This document shows positions 1-5,784 of a stretch of DNA of 6,611 nt, one piece after another; the first letter of the stretch is position 1, and each line of letters starts with the position of its first letter. This DNA comes from Chloroflexota bacterium (GTDB lineage: Bacteria; Chloroflexota; UBA6077; CF-72): the NCBI GenBank assembly GCA_019242065.1, contig JAFAWJ010000683.1, positions 1 through 6,611 on the forward strand, in the 5' to 3' direction. The position numbers and the translations under genes were made by a program. The notes beneath the pieces are model-generated. The model saw nothing but the letters and a program-made list of their open reading frames with translations, ran no database searches and was not told where the DNA came from.

Positions 1-812
1 CCCTCGTTCCAGTACTGGTACAGCAGCGTGGTCGTGGCAATGACCGGTCCCCCCTTGGTCATCACGTTGATGATGTCAAATGCCTGGAAGGAGAGCAGTA
101 TGGTGGTAACCAGCAGAAAAAAGGTGATCGGCGCGAGCCCCGGCAACGTCACGGCGCGAAAGCGGTCCCACGCGCCTGCGCCGTCCACGCGCGCGGCTTC
201 GTACAACTCCCTGGGAATGCCCTGAAGGCCCGCCAGGAAAATCACTGCTGCGTATCCGACGGTCTTCCAGACATACACAATGATGATGGCCGGCATCGCC
301 CAGTGCACGTCGACCACCCAGCGCGGCGACGGGACGCCTATCACACCAAGCGCGGTTTTCAGAATGCCCCAGTTCGGATCGAAGATGAAATACCACACCA
401 CGGCCACCGCCGCGCCCGACAGGACCGTCGGCGTGAAAATCACGGTGCGCGCCGCGTTGCGGAAGCGGAGTGTCTGGTTCAAAAGGAGCGCCAGCGCTAA
501 ACCGAGCACCAGCGTGATCCCGACCGAGCCTACCGTAAAAATGGCGGTATTCAGGACGATTTGCCAGAAGCGGGGGCTGCTGAGGACGCTGATCCAGTTG
601 TCGAGGCCGACGAAGCGTTTGTCGGGCGAGATCATGTCCCAGTCGGTGAAGCTGAGCGAAATGTTTTGAACGAGTGGCCAGTACGAGAAGATGGCGAGCA
701 GCAGCAGATTGGGTACGACGAACGCCAGGAAGGTGGCATATTCGCCCCAGTCGCGGCGAGACCTGGCGCGCTCGTTGGCGGCTACAGATGCGGCGCTCAC
801 GATGCGAGGCAT
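1..812 (-). CDS. ABC transporter permease, sugar type (MalF/UgpA-like), 3' end cut off by window edge
   Basis: This is an inner-membrane subunit of a binding-protein-dependent importer of the carbohydrate class (MalF/UgpA side). The visible 270 residues start at an ATG at 812 and leave the window in frame; the usual length is about 290-310, so only the last membrane helix and tail are missing. Hydrophobic helices are seen at about residues 27-44, 86-111, 122-143, 172-196 and 228-245. The cytoplasmic EAA loop that docks on the ATPase is clear at about 198-226: E205-A206-A207, G211 and the LPGLAP ending. The stretch FDIINVMTKGGP at 245-256 is also typical of the family. An in-frame TAA at 843-845 bounds the frame upstream, and the start has no strong ribosome-binding site. 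The substrate cannot be read from the sequence. No solute-binding protein or second permease is in view; they would be expected left of the window. The family call is firm. Confidence 0.93.
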   Translation of the reverse strand, partial: MPRIVSAASVAANERARSRRDWGEYATFLAFVVPNLLLLAIFSYWPLVQNISLSFTDWDMISPDKRFVGLDNWISVLSSPRFWQIVLNTAIFTVGSVGITLVLGLALALLLNQTLRFRNAARTVIFTPTVLSGAAVAVVWYFIFDPNWGILKTALGVIGVPSPRWVVDVHWAMPAIIIVYVWKTVGYAAVIFLAGLQGIPRELYEAARVDGAGAWDRFRAVTLPGLAPITFFLLVTTILLSFQAFDIINVMTKGGPVIATTTLLYQYWNE

Positions 813-842
813 AGGATAGTCGCCGGCCGGGGTGCCCGTTCG

Positions 843-1368
843 TTAACGCTGCGGGCAGCACCACGGCGAACAGCTGCCACTGGCCCGGCAAGCCCTTCAG
901 CGTATGGGCGCCGCGATCCACCAGTCTGAGGGCCGAACTCGCCAGCGCATCGCGCGCGGCGCTCGAGACGAGAACCTCGTCAGCCTGTGCCGCGCTCATC
1001 ACGCGCGCCGCGGCATGCACATTGAGTCCGCTGATCTTTTCGCCGCCGGTCTGGCAGACGCCGACGTGGACGCCGGTGCGGATGCGGAGTCCGAGCGGAT
1101 GGAGCGCGTGCTTGATGGAGGTCGCACAGCGGATAGCGGCCGCGGCCGAGTCGAAAACGACGAAGAAGCCGTCGCCCGCGGTGTCGACCTCGCGTCCGTG
1201 GAAGCGCCGCAGCGAACGACGGACGGCTGTGCGATAGCGGGTCAGCAGCGCGTCCCAGCGCTCGTCGCCCAGGCGCACCACGTGCTCCGTCGAGCCGACG
1301 ATATCGGTAAACAGGAGGCTGAACGTGGCTGATGACACGTTTGCAGATTCGTGGTGCGGGCCACCCAT
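843..1368 (-). CDS. Stand-alone class III adenylate/guanylate cyclase domain protein; frame lacks a stop where the domain ends
   Basis: This is a small soluble protein made almost only of a class III nucleotidyl cyclase catalytic domain (residues about 15-168). It starts at an ATG at 1368 with a short MGGPHHES leader. The first metal Asp is D22 in LLFTDIVGST and the second is D66 in DTAGDGFF. The transition-state Arg is R122 in VHAAAR, and the usual C-terminal LKGLPGQWQLFAV is at about 157-169. By residue spacing, the substrate-specifying Lys is replaced by D62, its Asp partner by K111 and the transition-state Asn by H118, so activity and nucleotide choice are open. The end at 843 is an inference: the frame as written stays open to a TGA at 76-78, through the permease in another frame. 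A one-base shift near the CTGCCCGC stretch would give a TAA at 843-845, right after the domain. The cyclase identity is firm; the 3' end is not. Confidence 0.72.
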
Positions 1369-1420
1369 TGCGCCTGAATGAACGAGGCCCCACCTGAATT
1401 TCGCCTGAAACTGACGAAAA
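1369..1420 (-). promoter_or_regulatory. 52-base spacer upstream of the cyclase with three TTCAGG copies and a short stem-loop
   Basis: Read on the minus strand, this spacer carries TTCAGG three times, at 1409-1404, 1398-1393 and 1378-1373. The first and third copies extend to TTCAGGCG. Directly after the fusion gene's TAA, a short stem-loop can form: TTTCGTC at 1419-1413, a 7-base loop, and GGCGAAA at 1405-1399, with one G-T wobble pair. It is too weak and lacks the T-run needed for a convincing intrinsic terminator. The last TTCAGGCG lies just before the ATG at 1368 and could act as a poor ribosome-binding site through AGG. Any regulatory role is inference. Confidence 0.25.
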
Positions 1421-3391
1421 TTACCCCAGAACGAGGCGTTCGGCGAGTACGAGGGCGTCCGTGGGCCAGTACACAGCGGGTCGCGGCTGATGCACGCCGG
1501 GTTGGCCGGGCATGGGGCGACACGACAGCACCATGTGCTGCCATTGGTCGGGGATGGCCGAACGGCCGTACACGGCGCCGAGGAGGGCGCCGCAGATGGC
1601 GGCGTTGGTGTCGGTGTCGCCGCCTTTGCGGACGGTGGCCACCAGGCCTGCTTCAAAGCTCGGGGCGTTCAGCAACTGAAAAAAGGCGTTGTGCAGCGCG
1701 ATCAGGACCCAGCCTTGCTGGGTGAGGTAGTCGGCGGGCGGCTCGTCAGCGGCGACCTGTACCACGCGAACAAGGTCTGACTGCGAGGCGTGTTGACGTA
1801 ACCACTCGAGCGCGAACGCGTGCGTGGTCATGGGGTTGAGGCGCTCGCGGATGGCGGCGCCAAGGGTGACGGCGAAGAGCGCCGAAGCTGTCTGACACAG
1901 GGGGTGGGGGTGGGTAAGCTGTGCGTCCTGACGCGCCGCCTCGTCGACGACGACTGGATCGCGCAGCGCACCCCAGACTCCCAGCGGACTCACCCGCATC
2001 AGCGCGCCGTTGGCCTGACTCTCCTTATTGGCGGCCGCTCGGGCGCGTTGGGCGGCGCGGCCGTCGAGTACGTCGGCGGCGTCGACCGCGCCGAGGGCGC
2101 GCGCGGTGGTGCCGCCCACGTCGAATGGCCGACACCACGGGTGGTCGCACGTGCGCGGCTCCAGGGTGTGTGTCCAGCCGTGGTACCAACCCGCGTACGC
2201 GGCGCCGACGGCCTCCTGGTCGAAACCCGAGTGGGCGACCAGACTGCGGGCAAGGACCAGGGCAAGCTCGGAGTCGTCCGTAGGCTGGCCGGCAATGATC
2301 GCGTGTGGGCCGCCTGCCGCGAGCTCGCGCGGACCGCCGTCGGGATAGCGCGCAGCGATGTGCTCCGCCGACTGAAATTCGACCAGGGCGCCCAGGGCAT
2401 CGCCGGCGAACTGGCCGATCAGACAGCCCTGAGCACGGCTCAAGGTACCGGGATCGTGGACGAGCTTGCCGACCTGGGCTCTGACGGGCGCGAGGTCGGG
2501 TGGCGGGGCCGCGTCGCCGAAGCCGCTGCGGGTGATGCCCTCCCAGTGTCGAGTGACCAGCCCGCGTGCCACCCGAGCGTGGCCTGCGAAGACTTGTGAA
2601 TCGGTCTCTGGACCGTGTGCTGGATAGGCGAGCGGTTGACCCTGGTCTTCTTCGACGTGCCACTGATAGGTGAGCGGCTGGCCGTGCCCGTCCACGACGG
2701 CGCCGCCAGCGGCAAGCACCAGGGCGTGGCCCGCGGCGTAGTCCCAGGGGTGCAGATAGTTGAGCGACACGGTCGCGACGTGCTCGCCCGCGGCGACCAG
2801 TGCCAGGCGATAGGCGATGCTCGGACTGCTGACATAGCGGGCTGGGGCGACACACGCCAGGTGACCGACCGGGTTGCGATTGCCGGCCTGAGATAGACCG
2901 ACGATGTCGTCGGGGCGCAAGTTCTCGGCCCATTGCTGGACTGGCAAAGGCTGGCCGTTGCGGCGGATTGGACCGCAGCCCTGGGCCCAGGCGATCAGGT
3001 CGCCGTCGTCGTCCGGGGCGTCCACGGCGCACACCACGCCCAGGACTGGCTGGCCATCGCACACGAGGCCGATTGAGATGGCGTGACCGCGGTAGCCGCG
3101 CTGCATGGTGGTGGTGCCATCGTTGGGGTCGACGAACCAGGTTGTGAAGTGGGCGTCCCGAGCGGGTCGCGCGCCGGTCTCTTCGCCGAGATAGCCCCAG
3201 TCGGGGAAGGCGCGCTCCAGGATGGCGCGGATGGTGAGCTCGGCCTCGTCGTCGGCGGGGCAGTGGCCGATTTCGCCACGCGGACCGTCGGGGCGGGCGC
3301 ACTCCGCCAGGAGGATGGTGCGCGCGGCGGCGGTGGCCTGGAGCGCCACGTCCAGGGCCGCCTGCAGCTCGGGCACGGCGAGGACGCGCAA
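1421..3391 (-). CDS. Fusion protein: inositol-monophosphatase-like phosphatase + ADP-ribosylglycohydrolase (DraG family)
   Basis: This 656-residue cytoplasmic protein has two complete enzyme domains. Residues about 8-255 form a Mg-dependent phosphatase of the inositol monophosphatase/CysQ superfamily: GEET at 69-72, DPNDGT at 88-93 and WDYAAG at 216-221, giving likely ligands E70, D88, D91 and D217. Residues about 318-656 form a DraG-type ADP-ribosylglycohydrolase: GQFAGDALGA at 326-335, TDDSELAL at 371-378, NGALMRVSPLG at 461-471, LTHPHP at 492-497 and GGDTDTNAAICGALLGA at 590-606. All binuclear-metal Asp residues are present (D372, D373, D592, D594). The start is uncertain: a TTG at 3391, three bases after the preceding stop, or a GTG at 3376 (MPELQAALDV), which fits family N-termini; neither has a good ribosome-binding site. 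Substrates are unknown. The domain calls are firm; joint action on one ADP-ribosylated or phosphorylated compound is inference. Confidence 0.93.
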   Translation of the reverse strand: MRVLAVPELQAALDVALQATAAARTILLAECARPDGPRGEIGHCPADDEAELTIRAILERAFPDWGYLGEETGARPARDAHFTTWFVDPNDGTTTMQRGYRGHAISIGLVCDGQPVLGVVCAVDAPDDDGDLIAWAQGCGPIRRNGQPLPVQQWAENLRPDDIVGLSQAGNRNPVGHLACVAPARYVSSPSIAYRLALVAAGEHVATVSLNYLHPWDYAAGHALVLAAGGAVVDGHGQPLTYQWHVEEDQGQPLAYPAHGPETDSQVFAGHARVARGLVTRHWEGITRSGFGDAAPPPDLAPVRAQVGKLVHDPGTLSRAQGCLIGQFAGDALGALVEFQSAEHIAARYPDGGPRELAAGGPHAIIAGQPTDDSELALVLARSLVAHSGFDQEAVGAAYAGWYHGWTHTLEPRTCDHPWCRPFDVGGTTARALGAVDAADVLDGRAAQRARAAANKESQANGALMRVSPLGVWGALRDPVVVDEAARQDAQLTHPHPLCQTASALFAVTLGAAIRERLNPMTTHAFALEWLRQHASQSDLVRVVQVAADEPPADYLTQQGWVLIALHNAFFQLLNAPSFEAGLVATVRKGGDTDTNAAICGALLGAVYGRSAIPDQWQHMVLSCRPMPGQPGVHQPRPAVYWPTDALVLAERLVLG

Positions 3392-3394
3392 AGC

Positions 3395-4498
3395 CTAGCG
3401 GTGCGTGCCGGTGCCGGTGCCGAACGGCAATCGCGTGCCGGTGTGCTCGGCGACCCATTCGAGCTCGTCGAGCGTGAACTGCTCGATCGGGACCCCCTCG
3501 CGCATGTAAGTGCGGGCGTTGTCGTTTTCCAGGTCGCCGGGGGCATACACGCGCTCGAAACCGCGGCGCGGCGGGTTGGCCTGGATCCGCTGACGGACGC
3601 CGCGCACTTCGCTGGTGAGCCGCTGCGGATCGGTGAACTGGGCCACGTCGTAGGCCGCGAACCAGTGGTTGGTGCAGCCGGTGACACCCGGGCGCTGGTC
3701 GTCGAAAGCGGCTCCCGCCAGGAACGAGGTGATGGCGGCGAGCGCGATGGCCATGCCCGAGCCTTTGTAGTCGCCCACCGGCGCGTAGGTGCCGCCATCG
3801 TTGGCAGCACGTGGGTCGGTGGTTGGTTCGCCGTCCTGGTCGAGGGCCCAGCCGGCGGGAATCGGCTCGTTGCGGCGGCGGAAGATGTCCAGGCGGTTGC
3901 CGGCCACGACGCTCAGGGCGATGTCAATGAACAGCGACTCGGCCTCATTCGGTGGCAATTCGCCTTCGTTCTGCACGACTCTGGACGGGATCGCCCAGGC
4001 CGGAGGATTGTTGCCGACCAGACCGGCCTTGCCACCCCACGGCGCGACGCGGGCGGTGGCGGTGGTAAAGGAAAAGCCGATCATGTTGTGGCGCAGCGGC
4101 AGACGCGCCCAGTAGCCGGAGGCGCCATAGTGGTTGCTGTCGCGCATGAAGACGGTGCCGACGCCAAACTCGCGCGCCAGCTCGATCGCGCGGTTCATGC
4201 CCACATGACCGGCGACGTGCCCGAGTCCGTTATCGGCCGTCATCACCCGCGCGGCAGGTCCGCCGCCGACGTCACGCATGTTGGGTCGCGGATTCATCTG
4301 ACCGTTCAGCAGCTGCGAGACGTAATTGCGCAGGTTTTTCAAACCGTGCGTCACCGTTCCGTGCAGGTCGGCATCCACGATGCCCTCGGCCGCCATGCGA
4401 GCGTCCTTCGGGGGCACGCCGGCCGCCGTGTACGCTTCGGTCGCAAAGTCCACCAACTCGGCCCAGGGCACGATGGCCGCCGCGCGCACCTTTTCCAT
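3395..4498 (-). CDS. Ldh2/malate-lactate dehydrogenase family NAD(P)-dependent 2-hydroxyacid dehydrogenase
   Basis: This is a 367-residue member of the Ldh2/MDH2 family (YlbC, ureidoglycolate dehydrogenase, L-sulfolactate dehydrogenase and relatives), which interconverts 2-hydroxy acids and 2-oxo acids using NAD(P). Family landmarks in order are VPPKDA at 28-33, DADLHGTVTHG at 42-52, GLGHVAGHVGM at 91-101, DSNHYGASGYW at 120-130 with the likely catalytic H123, GNNPPAWAIP at 162-171, GWALDQDGEPTTDP at 216-229 and the glycine/lysine loop VGDYKGSGMA at 241-250. The length is normal. The ATG at 4498 is chosen because the frame farther upstream overlaps the amidohydrolase gene and gives a Ser/Arg-rich, non-family sequence. 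It follows the amidohydrolase stop by 22 bases and is followed after 3 bases by the fusion gene, which suggests co-transcription. The substrate is not predictable from motifs alone; malate should not be assumed. Confidence 0.93.
   Translation of the reverse strand: MEKVRAAAIVPWAELVDFATEAYTAAGVPPKDARMAAEGIVDADLHGTVTHGLKNLRNYVSQLLNGQMNPRPNMRDVGGGPAARVMTADNGLGHVAGHVGMNRAIELAREFGVGTVFMRDSNHYGASGYWARLPLRHNMIGFSFTTATARVAPWGGKAGLVGNNPPAWAIPSRVVQNEGELPPNEAESLFIDIALSVVAGNRLDIFRRRNEPIPAGWALDQDGEPTTDPRAANDGGTYAPVGDYKGSGMAIALAAITSFLAGAAFDDQRPGVTGCTNHWFAAYDVAQFTDPQRLTSEVRGVRQRIQANPPRRGFERVYAPGDLENDNARTYMREGVPIEQFTLDELEWVAEHTGTRLPFGTGTGTHR
3405..3422. repeat. Three tandem copies of the hexamer GTGCCG
   Basis: GTGCCG occurs three times without interruption, inside the last codons of the dehydrogenase. 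On the coding strand it gives the Gly-Thr run in the C-terminal FGTGTGTHR. This is a short in-frame microsatellite: a change in copy number would lengthen or shorten the tail by two residues without shifting the frame. Confidence 0.6.
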
Positions 4499-4520
4499 AC
4501 GCGACCAGTCTATGTCTTCT

Positions 4521-5708
4521 CTAGGTCCTGGATGGCTCGGCCGGCTCCGGCTCCCAGCCCCACGGGTGCGGCCCCCACTCGGCCTCGAAGAGCTGCCCGC
4601 GTTTGAGGGTGAGCACGGGCACGACGCACTGACTGATTCTGAGGCTGCCGCCGAAGGTGTCGTGGACGAGCCAGTCGCCTTCGCGCAGCTCGAGCACCGA
4701 GACGTCCGCCTGTCGACCGACTGCCAGCGATCCGAGGCGGTCCTGCTCACCGAGGACGCGTGCCGGATTGACGGTGCACATGGCGATGACCTGCTCGAAG
4801 GTGAAGCCGAGACCCATGAAACGGCCGAGCATCTCGACCAGGCTATGGACGCTGAGCTGACGGCCAGGCACGGTCAGGTCGGTACTGATGCAGTCCGGGA
4901 CGAGTCCCTGATCGAGGACTTTGCGGCCGACGTCGAAGGCGAAGTTGAGGCGGCCGTGGGCGGTGTCGAGCCAGACGCCGCGATCCTTGAGCTCGCGGGC
5001 TTCGGGGACGAGCTGGCCGTGGGCGTCCAGCACCCCGCCCGGGTTGGCGGTGAACAGGTGGGTGACGATGTCGCCGGGCTCCAGTAACGGCAGCAGCTCG
5101 CGGATGATTTCGCTCGGATACCGGCCCGTGGTGTCGCCAATGTGGACCATCAGCGGCAGGTTGGCCTCGCGAGCGGCGCGCTTGGCCAGGCGTGGCATCT
5201 CCATGCCGAGGATCTCCAGCGCCGGTGAGACCATGCGGGCTTTGATGCCACGGATCAGTGGCTTGTGTTTGTCCAGGACGTTCAGCGTGGCGTCGAGATT
5301 GATGCTGGCGGCGGCGACGATGTCGGGATTGTTGGACAGGCCCGTCTGGGCGATGTGCAGAAAGGGCAGCACCTCGGTGGTGTTGTTCGGCAGGATGTAG
5401 CGCGGGAAGGCGTCGAAGGTGGACGAGCCGGAGCTGCCGGCGTCGACCAGGGTGGTGACTCCTGCGCGGACGCCGGCGAGGTCGGGCTGGACGCCGCCGG
5501 TGCTGACGCCGTCGAAGACGTGCGTGTGGAGGTCGATCAGGCCCGGAGTGACGATCTTGCCGCTGACGTCGATGACCTGGGTGGCTTCGGTAGCAAGGTC
5601 GGGGGCGAGTTCGACGATGCGGCCGTGGTCGACGGCGAGGTCCAGGCGGGCGTTGAGGCGCTGGGACGGGTCAACGACGGTCGCGCCGCGCAGGAGGAGA
5701 TCAATCAT
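4521..5708 (-). CDS. Amidohydrolase/deacetylase-family metallohydrolase (dihydroorotase-like fold)
   Basis: This 395-residue metal-dependent hydrolase belongs to the amidohydrolase superfamily and resembles the amidohydrolase/deacetylase subgroup that includes Atu3266 and EF0837. Atu3266 is known to hydrolyse acylated 2-hydroxy acids such as acetyl-(R)-mandelate. The N-terminal beta-sandwich start (MIDLLLRGATVVDPSQ) is typical and fixes the ATG at 5708. Metal-site residues are H61 and H63 in DLHTHVFDG, the likely carboxylated K156 in GIKARM, H189 in MVHIGD, H217 in THLFTANPGG and the proton-shuttling D277 in STDLTVPG. TVNPARVLG at 312-320 and the closing beta-sandwich (AVGRQADVSVLEL) complete the fold, so the protein is intact. 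It is the promoter-proximal gene of the minus-strand group, divergent from the methyltransferase. An N-deacylase or lactone/cyclic-imide hydrolase role is also possible. The superfamily is certain, the subgroup probable and the substrate unknown. Confidence 0.92.
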   Translation of the reverse strand: MIDLLLRGATVVDPSQRLNARLDLAVDHGRIVELAPDLATEATQVIDVSGKIVTPGLIDLHTHVFDGVSTGGVQPDLAGVRAGVTTLVDAGSSGSSTFDAFPRYILPNNTTEVLPFLHIAQTGLSNNPDIVAAASINLDATLNVLDKHKPLIRGIKARMVSPALEILGMEMPRLAKRAAREANLPLMVHIGDTTGRYPSEIIRELLPLLEPGDIVTHLFTANPGGVLDAHGQLVPEARELKDRGVWLDTAHGRLNFAFDVGRKVLDQGLVPDCISTDLTVPGRQLSVHSLVEMLGRFMGLGFTFEQVIAMCTVNPARVLGEQDRLGSLAVGRQADVSVLELREGDWLVHDTFGGSLRISQCVVPVLTLKRGQLFEAEWGPHPWGWEPEPAEPSRT

Positions 5709-5784
5709 GGCGGGACTTTTCTACCCCCACAGGGGACCCCCACGCGGGAGTACGGCGATCGGTGGTAGAAAAAGTCTCGAGTGT
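5709..5784. promoter_or_regulatory. Divergent promoter region with a gapped inverted repeat
   Basis: This 76-base gap separates the amidohydrolase (leftward) from the methyltransferase (rightward). GACTTTTCTACC at 5714-5725 and GGTAGAAAAAGTC at 5764-5776 are inverse copies that differ by one A/T. As a result, each gene has GGTAGAAAA(A)GTC ending 5 bases (amidohydrolase) or 8 bases (methyltransferase) before its ATG. The core contains the palindromes GGGGACCCC at 5732-5740 and CGATCG at 5756-5761, and the direct repeat CCCCCAC at 5724-5730 and 5737-5743. Neither start has a standard Shine-Dalgarno at proper spacing. The shared TAGAAA could serve as a -10-like element of near-leaderless transcripts, or the arms could be operator half-sites. 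Both roles are inference; the repeat itself is read directly from the sequence. Confidence 0.55.

Noticed and set aside
1399..1419. Stem-loop after the fusion gene considered as an intrinsic terminator
   Set aside because: The stem is only seven pairs with one wobble, is AT-rich at its base and is not followed by a T-run, so termination cannot be supported.
1369..1656. Upstream extension of the cyclase frame to 1656
   Set aside because: The extra 96 residues lie inside the fusion gene in another frame and are Pro/Ser/Cys-rich without domain character. The ATG at 1368 directly precedes the cyclase domain.
1820..2599. Open plus-strand frame of 259 codons opposite the ADP-ribosylglycohydrolase domain
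   Set aside because: It is a mirror of the codon pattern of the real minus-strand gene. It has no family features, and the opposite strand carries complete catalytic motifs.
2025..3458. Minus-strand frame of 477 codons overlapping the fusion gene
   Set aside because: The translation is extremely Arg/Pro-rich and lacks motifs, while the overlapping frame encodes a clear phosphatase and glycohydrolase.
3083..4606. Open plus-strand frame of 507 codons opposite the fusion gene and the dehydrogenase
   Set aside because: It is antisense to strongly supported genes, its translation is Gly/Ala/Arg/Val-rich with no recognisable domain, and long antisense frames are expected in GC-rich coding DNA.
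4499..4750. Upstream extension of the dehydrogenase frame to 4750
   Set aside because: The added 84 residues are Ser/Arg-rich, overlap the amidohydrolase 3' end and have no counterpart in Ldh2-family proteins. The ATG at 4498 gives a normal-length protein.
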